Shown here: piece by piece, positions 10,705 through 22,482 of the stretch
Numbering within the stretch: position 1 is the first letter of the stretch
Layout of the letters: each line of letters starts with the position of its first letter
From: Aquarana catesbeiana
Taxonomy: Eukaryota > Chordata > Amphibia > Anura > Ranidae
Assembly (NCBI RefSeq): GCF_042186555.1
Contig: NC_133332.1
Span: 213,199,602-213,263,601, forward strand
DNA: 64,000 nucleotides
Direction of reading: 5' to 3'
Notes under the pieces: model-generated
What the model saw: only the letters and a program-made list of their open reading frames with translations
What the model was told of the DNA's origin: nothing
Database searches by the model: none
Made by a program: the position numbers and the translations under genes

Positions 10705-11104
10705 GAGACAGAGATTTGCTCTTTTTGTACTATAAAGGGCTATTTTTTTTTTTAACCTCATTATGTCACTAAACGCACTGCAGTTCATTTACTGTTCACA
10801 TCAATGCTTTTTTCTGCTGCTGCATATTTGGAAAGGGTCAGGGACTTTTTTCAACGCAAAACTGTGCTTTTTTGGTTCAATATACTTCAATGGAGAAGCT
10901 GCAGAAAAGCATGTAATGTGTTTTTGCAGCAATTTGTGTTATTTTTTTTTTAATCATCCCAACAACAAATTGGCCAAAAAAAAAGGCATAAAAAAATGCA
11001 AAAACGCAAATCGCAGCAAAATCACGTGTGCAAAAAATCAAAACGCACAGAAAAAAGCACTGCAGAAAAAGATCAAAAACAAACTGCATGGCTGTGTACT
11101 GAGC
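10705..11104. other. AT-rich stretch with CG-containing repeat motifs
   Basis: Sequence with repeated GCA, ACGC and CTGCAG motifs around 10770-11095, similar in style to MITE family S (32461-32869), but I cannot define both ends. The open frames here have no domain. Confidence 0.4.
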
Positions 11105-11424
11105 CTTATGCTGGCCACATGGATCAATTTTCAGACGAGAATATTCATACAAAAAATCTTTGTACATTCGCTGAATAAAGAATGTTTGAAATTTTCACTT
11201 GCTTTTAACATTCTGTTTTAAAACGAATGTAATTTCTGAACGAAAAACACATACACTGTCTGAAAATTCCTTTGACCAAGAAGTTTTCTATTATTTAAAA
11301 ATTTTCCCGTCACTGTGGTTGAAAACGAACGTCGATTTGACTCCACTGATTAGAAAATCGAACGAACGTTCTTAAAATTAATTTTTTTTTTGAAGGAAGA
11401 CATTGTTTTTGTATGGCCAGCATA
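11105..11424 (+). mobile_element. MITE with TTATGCTGGCCA ends (320 bp)
   Basis: The ends are CCTTATGCTGGCCACAT and GTATGGCCAGCATAA, an inverted pair of about 12 bp, enclosing AT-rich sequence. Confidence 0.6.
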
Positions 11425-11636
11425 AAACATATTACAGTTCTATTTGAAAATCTGCAAAACAGTTTTTAACTTTTTTTCTTTTAAATCAAAAAATGTGAGT
11501 CTGATATTTACTAGATTCAACCTCTAACAATATATACAGTATATCTCTTCTGTCCCTTATTCTCAGAGTGGATTCAAGATTTTACTCCCTAATCATACAG
11601 TTGGTTATTTATATTTACCACTGCATATAGAGATAT

Positions 11637-12259
11637 TTAAAGTGGATGTAAACCCAATGTCATCCTTTCTAAACTATTGTCATAGGGGTTATCCATAAGA
11701 ATATACATGCGTATCTTTACCTGTCAAATGTCTCCCCTCTGTCTGTTATGAGATCCGAAAAACTGCATATTCTGTGGGTGGGTCTGTTGTCTGGAGCTCG
11801 GTGGGTGGAGTCATGATGTCAGTAGACTCCCCGCCCACCTCTACACTCCCCTTGTCAATATGCATTTTGTCCTGTGTATTTCTTACACTGAACTTCTGCT
11901 ATAATCTCTAACATCCAGTGAAAAGACAGGAAAGTAACCACATGACTTCAGCATGCCAAATCATGCTGAGGTGTGGAACAGCCAATCCTTGCAGGGCTGC
12001 TGAAGAAAGGAGTGGGGGAGGGAATAAAAAATAATGCATGTCTTAGGCTAGTGCATGAGATGTAAATCCTGTCACTCACAGCAAGGGGGAGGATTTGACA
12101 AAATTTTTCTCTGTTTGTCAAGATTTTTCTCACTGAACAATAAAAGAGGATTGCTCAGAGATGGATTAACTCTGTGTGGCAAGACTGGGCTCAAATGATA
12201 GGAAATCATATACTCTACAGTATGATAAAAAAAAAAATTCGGGTTTACATCCACTTTAA
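11637..12259 (+). mobile_element. MITE family T, copy 1 (623 bp)
   Basis: The perfect 19-bp terminal repeat TTAAAGTGGATGTAAACCC at 11637 has its exact complement ending at 12259. Other members lie at 19624 and 26516. Confidence 0.88.
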
Positions 12260-12319
12260 GAATAAATTGCCTTTTTTTTTTTTTTTAAACTTTACATATT
12301 AACTAAATTATACACCACA

Positions 12320-12406
12320 CTTTTAAGGTCATTAACCGATTAATCAATTCATGGAAACAATAATCTGCCAACTAATCGATTATGAAAATAATTGTTAGTT
12401 GCAGCC

Positions 12407-12409
<3 letters not shown>
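12320..12409 (-). mobile_element. hAT-like transposon end
   Basis: ATTAACCGATTAATCAATTC through GTTAGTTGCAGCCCTA is the end of a widespread vertebrate hAT family; the reverse complement begins TAGGGCTGCAACTAAC. Only one end is seen, and it abuts the TA microsatellite. Confidence 0.65.

Positions 12410-12464
<55 letters not shown>
12410..12464 (+). repeat. (TA)n microsatellite
   Basis: About 27 TA units without interruption. Confidence 0.97.
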
Positions 12465-12466
<2 letters not shown>

Positions 12467-12519
12467 TCTATTCACAGCAGTCTCGCCACCAGTCACACAT
12501 TATTATTTTTTTGTTCATT

Positions 12520-12660
12520 TATATGGTATAGCTCTAACATATTCAGAAGTGCCGTGCAAAGAGCCTTGAACCATTCACCTCAGTTTCTGTACCAGCTTAC
12601 GCACTTTGCACCAGGCAGTAGAGGAGCTTACACTCCAGTGCCCCCTCCAATATTATATGC
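12520..12660. repeat. Interspersed repeat fragment related to 44195-44285
   Basis: Contains ordered blocks resembling CATATTC.GAAGTGC, CATTCACCTCAGTTTCTG and GGAGCTTACACTCCAGTG. A similar set of blocks follows the short repeat at 44048. It is a degenerate copy and I cannot name the family with certainty. Confidence 0.45.
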
Positions 12661-12664
12661 TGGA

Positions 12665-13276
12665 ACAGTAGTTGTGCAACTGCCTGCTGAGGCCTGGCTT
12701 TGGGCTGCCACGTTCCTCATGTTGGGCCGCAGCTTACTTTCTGCACCAGCCAGGATATCCCTGAGGATGGCTGTTAATGGTGCTGTACATATAAGGGACT
12801 GGCAGAATTTTGATGCATCTATGGCCGTTCCCACTTGAAAGAAGTCGATTTAATGATCGACTTCTGTTAAATGGAAATGTTGGAAATGTTTAATTTGTAC
12901 AGCAACTGCAATGCTGATCATTGTTTTCTGATAGCAGAGGGGTCCCTGCTGTCAGAATCCAATAGCACAGTGGGGAGGATTCCTCCATCTAGCTCACATG
13001 TGTGGATGGGGCAGTCTGTTTTGTCGATCAGCCCACTGGCTGATTCAAGAATAAAAAGAAACTACCAATCTATGAGCAGCCTTAGAAAAGAGTAGAGGTG
13101 AAGAGTTTTGGACAAAGGTGTCAGGGGATGCAGAGGTGAGCAGCATTGGAAGGCTGTGGCAGCATATACAATGTTGGAAGAGGGGGTGCATAGGTGAGCA
13201 GTGTTGGAAGAGGTTGGTAGGGGATACAGAGGTGAGCAGTATTGAAAAATGTTTGCAGATGGTGCAGGGGTGAATC
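12665..13276. other. Unassigned stretch with GTGAGCAG..TTGGAAG repeats
   Basis: From about 13095 to 13260, blocks like GGTGAGCAGTGTTGGAAGAG recur four to five times with spacing of 30-60 bp, a loose minisatellite. Nothing else is recognisable. Confidence 0.5.
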
Positions 13277-13692
13277 TTAAGTCTCGTACATACAATACAA
13301 AAATTGGAAGTTAAATTTTGTCCGACTAACGATCTGCCGATTTTCTGATCGTTAATATGGTGCTTTCGACAGCCAATTCCCGCTTTTCGTCAGACAAAAG
13401 CTGTATGTGCAGACTATAACATTTTTGTTGTATGTGAACTCAATGTTCGATTTTAGTTTTAATTAGTATGGTTTTCGTATGAAAAAAATCATGAGAGCAA
13501 GACTATGCATGCTCAGAAAGGAAGTAACACATACAAAACTAGACAACACATTACGTCACTTCTGAAGTTGTATTTTTCGTACAAGGATTTTCGTATGGCG
13601 AGTAACCTCTTCACATTCGACATGAGACTAGCATGCAACAAAAAATGGACGAACGGTCGTCCAAAAATCTGATCGCGTGTACGAGGCTTTAG
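13277..13692 (+). mobile_element. MITE, CTCGTACA-ended (about 416 bp)
   Basis: The ends AAGTCTCGTACATACAAT and GATCGCGTGTACGAGGCTTT form an imperfect inverted pair. Its layout (GCATGCTCAGAAAG.AA block, then TACGTCAC) parallels family P, so the two may be distant relatives. Confidence 0.65.
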
Positions 13693-14509
13693 TCCCGGGG
13701 TGTGTTCTTTTGGTGTCTCAGAAGCTGGATTTTGAACTGTCAAGAAGCAACAGATGTCCCCTCTCCACCTGTGGCAGCGGAGTGATCACACAGATTACAG
13801 GAGTGGGACAGAGACCAGGGGAGTCAGTAGCATGGGTGAGTGGAGGAGACCTACACTGAATGATGCACTCTAGCACTGTTAAAGTGGTTGCAAAGGCTAG
13901 ATTTTTTAAAATAACAAACCTGTTATACTGACCTGCTTCGTGTAGTGGTATTGCACAGAGTAATCCTGAACCTCCTATTTTGGGGTCCCCCACCGGCACT
14001 CTAAGCTCCTCCTCTTCTGCATGCAGCACCATAGTAAGCGGCTTGCTATGGCTGCTCACGTGTAGGCTCAGTCCAGATCCTAGCTGTGCATGTCCATAGA
14101 CACACACAGTGCGGCTTGGCCCCACCCACACTCATTCCTCACATAATTTGATTGACAGCAGCAGGAGCCTGCTGCCGCTGTGTCCCGTGAGCAGAGAGAG
14201 AGACCAGTGCTGCTGCAGACGGGCACAGTGCTGCATCGAGCTAGAACTCAGGTAAGTATAAGGGGGTGATACTAACACTAAGTGATTTGCTGCTGGACAG
14301 ATGCGTTGCCTGCCTAGTGCCTGCTTTGTATTTCTTTGGTCTACCCTGCAGTCATATAATGTTTACATGACTGCAGGGTAGGTCAACAGACATACATAGC
14401 AGGCACTAGGTAGAGGGGGGAATATATGGTTTTGTAGGATGCTATCAGGGGACAAGGAAGTCTCTCTAGCCAAAATATAACCTTTCTTACTATGTTTTGT
14501 TAAAGCGGA
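13693..14509. other. Single MITE end and unassigned sequence
   Basis: TTAAAGTGGTTGCAAAGGC at 13879 looks like the left end of a family T relative, but I find no matching right end. An inverted pair, CTACCCTGCAGTCAT.. at 14341 and ATGACTGCAGGGTAG at 14368, forms a hairpin. No gene is visible. Confidence 0.5.
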
Positions 14510-15070
14510 GTTCCACCCAAAAAAATAATTTTACATAAATGTGCGGCAGATAACATAACAAATGACATTTGGAGAAAATATATATATTTTTTATTACTTA
14601 CCTTTTAAACCCTGTTGCTATGTGGTCTCTTCTATTTTCCCCTTCCTCACCGCGGCTCCTGACGTCACTTTCCTCGGCTCCTTTGCTCGCTACTGCTCCT
14701 GGGAGATGTGTGTCATCATTTCTCAGGAGTCAGTGGGCAGCGCCGAGGGCTAGGTTGCCATAACAATGGGGCGGACACTTCCGCCGCTGCCTGTTGTGAT
14801 GGCAACCTGTATAGTTTCTGTGCTATTACTGCGCATGCGCCAGAATGGGCGGTGAATGCTGAGAATACAGCAGCGCCATATCCCGGAAGAATCTGCTTGT
14901 GGGCTTCTCCTGCCCACAAGTAAGATGAGAATCCACAAGAATGGAAAATCAAAGGTATTTTTTACCATAATTATCTTCTAAAGGCAGCGCTAATGACATG
15001 AATTATAATTGATCAATATGCAAGAGTACTATTTATTTAAAAAAACAAAGATGTGGGTGGAACTCCGCTT
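14510..15070 (+). mobile_element. MITE family U, copy 1 (about 561 bp)
   Basis: TTAAAGCGGAGTTCCACCC at 14510 is mirrored by GGGTGGAACTCCGCTT ending at 15070. The second member is at 22838. Small frames inside are not genes. Confidence 0.82.
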
Positions 15071-15408
15071 GTATTTGATAAGGGCCACTGATCGTATTGT
15101 ATATTGCATCCTTGTTACAACAATTTTCTGATGAATATCTCAGCATAATGTTCTGTATGCTGTTTTGAAAATGTAATAAAAACTATTGAAACAAAAAAAA
15201 AAAAAAAAAGCTTATTCTTATAACAAAAAAGTAGGGGGGACTTCAGAAGAGTTCCGAAGTTTTGCAGAGAAATGCAGACATTCTCCTCTTCATTATAGTG
15301 TGAACAGGGCAGCTAGAAAACAGTTGTTTTCTTTGTGCCCTTGTGGAGACCTATATTTTTCAAGTGCAGAAAAATGTAGGTCTCTGCAAAAGTGTCAATG
15401 AACTCCAA
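15071..15408. other. Unassigned stretch with an A tract
   Basis: An A tract lies at 15191-15208. The open frame after it has no domain. No repeat end is recognised. Confidence 0.5.
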
Positions 15409-15842
15409 TGCCCCGTACACACGGTCGGATTTTCCGATGGAAAATGTCCGATCGGAGAGTGTTATCGGAAATTCCGACCGTGTGTGGGCTCCATCGGACA
15501 TTTTCCATCGGATTTTCCGACATACAAAGTTGGAGGGCAGGAGATAAAATTTTCCGACAACAAAATCCGTTGTCGGAAATTCCGATAGTGTGTACACAAA
15601 TCCGACGGACAAAGTGCCACGCATGCTCAGAATAAATAAAGAGATGAAAGCTATTGGCCACTGCCCCGTTTATAGTCCCAACGTACGTGTTTTACGTCAC
15701 CGCGTTTAGAACGATCGGATTTTCCGACAACTTTGTGTGACCGTGTGTATGCAAGACAAGTTTGAGCCAACATCCGTCGGAAAAAATCCTAGGATTTTGT
15801 TGTCGGAATGTCCGAACAAAGTCCGACCGTGTGTACGGGGCA
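15409..15842 (+). mobile_element. MITE family P, copy 2 (434 bp)
   Basis: Same ends as copy 1, TGCCCCGTACACACGGTCGG and its complement, and exactly the same length. Flanking CAA on both sides is consistent with a 3-bp duplication. It is closely similar to copy 1 along its length. Confidence 0.88.
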
Positions 15843-16027
15843 CAAGTCTTTTAAGAAGGTAATAGGAAATGTCATATGGATAATGCATTACAGTGTATAA
15901 TTGTTGATGGGGAAACCTATGAAAAACCTGTGTTGCTTGATGACAAGGCCTATTTTTGACACTGGTTGTTTACAAATTTAAAATCCTGTTTTTTTATGCT
16001 TGACAATTACTTAGAACCCCAAACATT

Positions 16028-16030
<3 letters not shown>

Positions 16031-16079
<49 letters not shown>
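16031..16079 (+). repeat. (TA)n microsatellite
   Basis: About 24 TA units inside element G. Confidence 0.96.
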
Positions 16080-16082
<3 letters not shown>

Positions 16083-16261
16083 CAGAGAACCTAGGGAATA
16101 AAATGGCGGTCATTGTAATTTTTTATGTCACACGACTTTTGCGCATTGGTTTTTAAAACGCAATTATTTTGGAGAAAATACACTTTATTGAATAAAAAAA
16201 CCCCATAATATATACCCCAATTTTCTTGTATAATATAAAAGATGATGTTACGCTGAGTAAA

Positions 16262-16616
16262 TAACACATGTTATGTGTCCACGTCATCCCAGCCACGGAG
16301 TCTGGATCCGCCAGGTGCCTGGACTGACACCCCACTCAGCCTCTTAGCGTGCCGCTGAGAGCCTGAGATGGCCGTTCTGCTCCCTCCACAGCCTAGCGCT
16401 CCAATGAGTGAGGAGAGAGAAAAGCAGAGAGCTGTGACTAACAATCTACAGTTCTCTGCTCACAGAGCTCTGAAAACTGAGCGATCGGCAGTGTTCGATC
16501 GCTCGGTTCTCAGTGTAGAAGTGTCGGGGGACAGATGCAGCATCGGACCCATGCTGCATCCACCTAGGTAAGTATGAATGTGCAAAATAAAAAATCCCTT
16601 TACTTCTTAACTTTTT
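16262..16616 (+). mobile_element. MITE family R fragment
   Basis: Shares GGATCCGCCAGGTGCCTGGA, CTCAGCCTCTTAGCG, GATCGCTCGGTTCTCAGTGT and CATCCACCTAGGTAAGTATG with copies at 31821 and 61756. The left end is missing. Confidence 0.75.
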
Positions 16617-17163
16617 TATCACTTTTATTGCTATCGCAAGAAATGTAAGCATCCCTTGCGATAGTAATACAGCATGATAGGTCCTCTTTATGGAGAGATC
16701 TGAGGTTAATAAAAACCCAAATCTCTCCTCTACCTTTAAAAGCAAAAGATAAAAAAAAAACATTTTTTATCCTTTGCTTTAAGGAAAAAAAAGCCATGTT
16801 TACATGGCCTGAGAACCAGAAGTGACCGGTCCTCCAAGGGCATAGAGATGGGCCGCAGCCATCTTGCCATCGCTTATCTCTATGCCAAGCCACCGCCAGG
16901 GCTGAATGGTTACCCGGGCTCAACGATCGCTAACGTAAGCCCGGGAAGAGCCAGGAAAACGCCGGGAGGGGGGAGGACCCCTCCCGCTGTTTCTAAAAGT
17001 GATCCTGTGGCAAATCCGCTGCAGGGATCACTTTTATCTGAAAGTATGGTACCTGAGGGAAAAGAAAATACCGTGGTTATGGCATCTAGCTGCACCCAAA
17101 ACCCACGTATTTAACATCAAACAAATGAGGTATTTTCCCAGGTAGGCGGTCGGCAAGTGGTTA

Positions 17164-19623
17164 AGAAAAAAACTGAAATTGAACTCTAAATGACAGTGAG
17201 AGTTTTTATACAACAAAAGAGGGTGCAGTCAATAGGTCCATCACAGGTATAAACAAGATAAACAACATAATTACTATTGCTGGTAAGGGTGAACGAGCCT
17301 TTATGCCCCTTTCACACAGGGAGGACATTTGGACTCAGCAGAGTATCTGTCTGCTGATACCCTGCTGATGACAGGTCCATGTGTGCTCAGTTTCTGCAGA
17401 GCAGACACGGACTGAGCCCACTCTGCTCTACGGGTGGCTGGGTGTAAACTGACTCTTGTGTGACCTCCAATCTGAACCGCCTAAATGGAGGATAGATCCT
17501 TTGCCTGTTTGCTTTTGCAGACCGGATCAGAGGTAGGTGGGTGTAAACGGACACAAGTCTGCAGCTGTGGTGGCAACTCTGCACATGCTTAGTTTTCAGT
17601 GTATTTTCTACCCTGAGCATTTTCTCCCTATCACATATGAGCAGCCCATGTGACTAAAGACTCTCAGATATGGGTGTATACACAGTAGTAAATCACAGCC
17701 AACTCCCTCCCTCCTCCTCCTAACATGCCCACTAACCAGCCAAACACAATGGGGGTGGGATATTACATGTAGATTGATGGAGGCTTCGCCTCCCTCTTAT
17801 TCTAAGACACAGGCTGGAGGGGCGTGACACAACCTGTGACTGGCAGAAATCTGTCCATACCATGTTATTTCCACAAAATAATAGATTTCATTTCAAATAT
17901 ATATTTGTATGTCAATTTAAGACAGTTTATTTATATTATTTATTTATTTTTACTTTGGATCCCATAGGTAGTTTTTTGTTTTTTTGAACATATGACCAGC
18001 AGCAGAGGACTAGAAGCTCCTCCTGCTTATGTTTTCCTGCAGACAGGCTGGGAAAGAGCTGGGTTGTGTGACAGCTGTATATATGGATGAGGAAAAAGGT
18101 ACTTTTAATAAAATAATTACAGTGCCCTCATCCACATACAGAAGTAGATGGGACAATATAAATTAAACAGCATGTGTTTAGTATCACTTTAATAGCATAC
18201 ATTGTTGTACCATTGCATAGCCTGCCTCTGTGCTACTGCAGCCCCATAGAAAAAAGTAAGCTTCCAGGGATGGTGCATACATACCCCTTCCCCAATTTCT
18301 CTGTGCAGTGTTTGTTTTCTCTAGTAGGCAGAGCATGCCCGGGACTAAGCAATTCCCAGCCTTTGAAAGTCAGTGCTGTATTTGAGTAGGAAGTTTGATT
18401 GCTGCAGCTGGAGAATAGTAGACTCTATAAAGGTACATTATTCACTAGAGAGTGCATCAGAAACACCCTTGCTCTCTGTGTAAAAGTAGTAGTCTCACAA
18501 CCCCTGCTGAACCATTGAGAAGTGGAGATCTACCTGAACAGCATGAAAGAGATCAAAGATCACCGGGGTTTGGCGCCCTTCTTTTTTTTTTTTTTTAAGA
18601 ATTTAACTAGCAAGGCCTAATTAAAAAGCGAGTAAAACTTAGAAGAATGTAATAAAACGAATGTCACAGTAAAAATATAAAGTTAGCCTACCTTAAACGT
18701 GGACTGTGTCAGTCAGTAGGGTGGTGGACCGTGTAGATGGTGTCAGTAGGGCAGTGGACGGTATCAGCAGTTTTTATTTTTATTATTTTTTTTTTTTTTA
18801 CAATTATACGTTTCCCCCTATAACAGTGTCCTATGCCCCTTTTGTGGTGCTGACAACCTGCCCTCGGACATCCCCAGGCAGCAGGGAGCAGCAGTTAGTG
18901 GGAAGGCAGTAGGAGGAGCTTGGGGCGCCTGTAAAGCGACAGGTATTAGAAAGGGAAGAATAGCCCTGCCGGCTCTGTGTTGGGTTCCGCAGGAACATGT
19001 GCGCGCCCCTCCCCCTCTGCTTACTGGGAGATAGCGCCAGAGGAACATTCTGAGGCACCTGGAGTGTCAGAGGGGGGTGCAGGAACCTGTGGAAGGGTAA
19101 CCGAAAGGTGGAATGCGTTGAAAAGATGTGGATGCCCAGGGCAGAAGCGGAGCTCGGCAACTACAGGACCGGCTTCAGCGCTGTCTTAAGGACGTCCCCC
19201 CCCCATATTAACAAACTGGAGATTGGTTGCTAGGACTGCCTTGTTTTAAACGTAAAAAGTTAACTTGGCCAGCTCCCGCCTACCGTCCTGAGCTGTGCTG
19301 CCTTCCGCCCTCTGCTCTGCCATGAGGATGGGAGTGGCAGAGGCTGCGGGGGAAGGAGCGGCACGTATGCGGGGTCGGCAAAACAGGAACATTTTCACGA
19401 TCTACCTGTAACCTACCCGATGTTGACGGGTTGCTGACCCCGCTCTAGAGTTAGAGGTCTAACTTAGCAGGTAGTGTGATGATGGACCTCTGCAGAAAAA
19501 CCTCTGCTTCCACAAAAAGAGAAAGGGTCCTTCTCTTCAGCATGCTGGCAGATAACAAGCTTTTACACTCAGGCTGTGGCTGCTTTCTAAAGAAAACAAA
19601 CTGTAAGACTTTGCACACTTAAA
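17164..19623. other. Unassigned stretch
   Basis: A partial MITE end, ATGCCCCTTTCACACAGGGA, lies at 17303; no partner was found. T tracts occur near 18582-18596 and 18784-18799. A hairpin-poor, GC-richer segment (18840-19440) has overlapping frames on both strands without a domain. No gene is supported. Confidence 0.45.
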
Positions 19624-20119
19624 AAAGTGGATGTAAACCCTCACATATACCCAGTGAAGTGAACTGCCTTATATAATACACAGGGATGAAACAAATCTCC
19701 CTACATAAGTTTTACATGTATATCTGCTGTCTTCAGCTTTATATATTCTTTAGAAGGTTCACATCCTGTTAGAGATTTTCTCTTCCTGTTCAGCACTGAG
19801 TGTGAAGTCTGGGCACACAGCCAAGACTGCTGTTTGGAGGAAAGGCACACACCCATTCTCCACAAAGTAGAAACTTGCAGAGCTATTCTGTGAATAGTTC
19901 AGCTCTCTGCTAATCTATTTATAGCAACCTCCCTGGACACAAAATTCAGCCTGGTTTTATTGCAATTGACAGAGAACTTGTCAGAAGTTATCATGCTGAT
20001 AACAGAAGAATGAAGCAGAAGAAAGCCACGGGACTTAGTGCTTTGAAGAGAGATAAGAAAACACTACAGATATATTTGCCCAGCTCAAATTTCATTAATC
20101 GGATTTACATCCACGTTAA
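19624..20119 (+). mobile_element. MITE family T, copy 2
   Basis: AAAGTGGATGTAAACCCTCA at 19625 is mirrored by GGATTTACATCCACGTTAA ending at 20119. Interior blocks (ACCCAGTGAAGTGA, ACACAGGGAT.AAACAAATC, CATAAGTTTTAC.TGTATATC, GCTGATAACAGA) match copy 3 at 26516. Confidence 0.85.
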
Positions 20120-20232
20120 GCCTCAGTCCACAAAGCTAACAAACCAGAATAAGTATCTTTATTTTTTTTTAAAGTAGAAGGGTCGCTGGGTGTCAGAGAG
20201 TCACGGGCACCATATCCCTCAATAATCAAAAC

Positions 20233-20331
20233 ATGAATGAAACGGGAAAGTGGGATTTAAAAGGTGACAGAAAACGCATATAATATGCGTTTTTTGGCAC
20301 CGTTAAAATCCCACTTTCCTGTTTCATTCAT
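20233..20331. repeat. 99-bp near-perfect palindrome
   Basis: Arms of about 48 nt starting ATGAATGAAACGGGAAAGTG pair with the right arm ending GTTTCATTCAT, with about five mismatches and almost no loop at 20281-20283. The transcript would fold as one long hairpin. It may be a tiny MITE. Confidence 0.85.
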
Positions 20332-20430
20332 CTCTATTTTTTAAAGTGACAGTTGTTCCTCTGCCTTTCACGTGCACTTAAATGTCAGGATCTCATGAAT
20401 CACAGCCAAATGCCTAGTGTATAAGGCCCT

Positions 20431-20700
20431 TAAGGCTCTGTTTCCACTATTGCGGCCCCAAAGTCGCGCAATTTACAGTGAGACTTTGCAATGCGATTTT
20501 TGATGCGATGTCATGCGACCGGTAAGAACCATGGGAGAACAAGTTGCACTGAATTCGGAACAAAGTAGTACAAAAACCTTTTTTGGAGTCACTGCGACTT
20601 GAGTCGCACCAATTAGAACAGGGACCATTGAAATACATGTATTTTGACTTCACATGTGTCAAGTCGCACAACAACTCGCAGTAGTGGAAACAGAGTCTAA
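20431..20700 (+). mobile_element. MITE (270 bp), GGCTCTGTTTCCACTA ends
   Basis: TAAGGCTCTGTTTCCACTAT at 20431 and TAGTGGAAACAGAGTCTAA at the right end are an inverted pair. Interior is rich in AAGTCGC motifs. Confidence 0.82.
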
Positions 20701-22137
20701 GTGAAAATTAAGTTTGTCTTTAACAAGCCTATGTCTGCTTTCTTCAAATTCAAGTGTGTTATGCTTTCAATCAACAGTGTCTGAGAGGAGGCAGGCATGA
20801 AAGCTTCGCTGTCCGATATGCTCAACAGTGAATATTACTTGCTCCAGTAATTACATTTTCTCTGCTGTAATTGTTTCTTTCCTTCGCTCTGATATTTTGT
20901 ATCTATGTTCCCAGGACTGAGAGATCTTGCGTTTTGTTACCATCAGAGTATTTAAAGAACACTTAAAAAAAACAGAGAAAGATGACAGCCAGCTCATATG
21001 AAAGAGCTAATTGCTTTCATTGATATGTAAGAGTTTCTGAAGCTTAGCAGAATTAAAACCTTTCGGATCCCTTTTTAAATGTGGGGGAATTAGTTTTCCT
21101 ACGCACAGTCTGCTTCCTGTCGGTAATCCCTTTGAAGTTTGCAGCAAACCAGCTTTGTTTGATAACAGCAAATGGAAGCTGTGCAGAAATATAAATTCCA
21201 TGTGAAGCATTTCAAATTCTTTCAAGACTGAAGATTTCTTTTACATGTGTACAAATTTAAGGGGGGTTTCTGTAATTACAGTGCATCTTGCAGGGTAACC
21301 ATATTTTGTCGGTACCCCTCACTCTGTGTAGCTTCTTTACCCTCAAATGAGTGAGACCGTTTTTTGGCCTTTTATTTTTCTGTGTCTGAGCTCTACTGCT
21401 TGATTCTCATCTAAACTGTGAAAGAACCCTAAAGAATTGAAGTTAAAGCCCAATTCTGGGAAAAGTAAAAGCCTTCCCTTGCACTAGGGCTGCCTCCACA
21501 CTGCAAGGTTAAATGCAAATTAAGTCTGGGGGGATTGTAAAAAAAACTTTCACTTACAATACCCGATCCTCCACGTCCCTGGTAAACAGCACCCCCCCTA
21601 CACTCTGGCAATGGACTGACCCAGGTCCTCACATCCTATGCAGGGCTATGGTTCCTGCATTGATCTTGATGAAGTCAGGGACATCCAACCAATGGGGAAG
21701 AAAAGGCTTTTAACTTGATCAATAGTTTTTGTGGAATTTTTTTCAATAAAATATTTTTGTTATTACCAGTTGTTCCTTTTTGAAGAATCCGGTCTGGGCT
21801 CTCTTGTCCTCCCCCCTTTTTCCATATGCCGCCTTGATTCAGAGGAACACACCTTACCATTAATTATATGTGATTAGGTGATGGTATTTTCTACTGAGTA
21901 GAGGAATTGCTATTCTTTATTATTGTCTACCAATTCCACCCCATAAGCATTATCTGGGTGATGCTCCTTGATTACCGTTCTTTTTTTGTGGGGAAGAAGA
22001 GGCTGCAGAGACTGGCTTTGCAGTGCAGAGGAGCCTGCAGGCACACAGGATTCACTAAGAAAAACTGCTTTACTTAGCTCTAACAAAAACAAATAATTAT
22101 CTTGGAGTTCAGCTTTGAATACATATACAGTGGGGAA
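20701..22137. other. Unassigned, largely repeat-free stretch
   Basis: I recognise no repeat family from about 20730 to 21290 (even base composition, no tandem structure), which makes it a candidate for single-copy host DNA. No exon is convincing. The rest shows nothing identifiable. Confidence 0.45.
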
Positions 22138-22480
22138 AATAATTATTTAATCCCCTGCAGATTTTGTAAGTTTGTTCACTTACAACGAAATGAAGGGTCT
22201 ATAACTTGTATCATAGGTGTATTTTAAATGATGTAGACAAAATATCAACCAAAAATCCAGAAAAAAGCACATGATACAAATGTTATAAATTGAGTTGCAG
22301 TTGAGTAAAATAAGCATTTGATCCCCAAGCAAAACATGACTGTTGATGGAAAAACCCTTGTTGGCAAGCACAGAGGTAAGACGTTTCTTGTAGTTGGTTA
22401 CCAGATTTGCACACATCTTAGGAGGGATTTTGGTCCACTCTTCTTTACAGATCTTCTCTAAATCCTTAAAGTGTTTGTTT
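22138..22480 (-). mobile_element. Tc1-like transposon fragment (CAGTGGGGAAAA end)
   Basis: Starts at CAGTGGGGAAAATAATTATT after TA 22136-22137 and shares with 63472-63851 the blocks CCCCTGCAGATTTTGTAAGT, CCAAGCAAA.CATGACT, TTGTTGGCAAGCA and TAAGACGTTTCTTGTAGTTG. The second end is absent. No transposase coding is left apart from traces. Confidence 0.8.
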
Positions 22481-22482
22481 GT

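Larger units (their letters stand above)
15980..17163 (+). mobile_element. TTAA-ended element G with nested repeat
   Basis: The right end GGCGGTCGGCAAGTGGTTAA (TTAA 17160-17163) matches the ends of elements A and B. Internal sequence at 16095-16200 (AAAATGGCGGTCATT, TTTTGCGC, CAATTATTTT) matches element H near 28440-28520. A family R MITE fragment interrupts it at 16262-16616. The left boundary is not resolved. A TA microsatellite lies at 16031-16079. Confidence 0.65.

Noticed and set aside
12392..12838. 148-residue plus frame with a Tyr-Ile run
   Set aside because: The start is the translated TA microsatellite and the rest a degenerate interspersed repeat.
18706..19189. GC-rich open frames as a first exon with a CpG island
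   Set aside because: Overlapping frames on both strands without a domain; CpG density is raised only locally, and no promoter motif is convincing.
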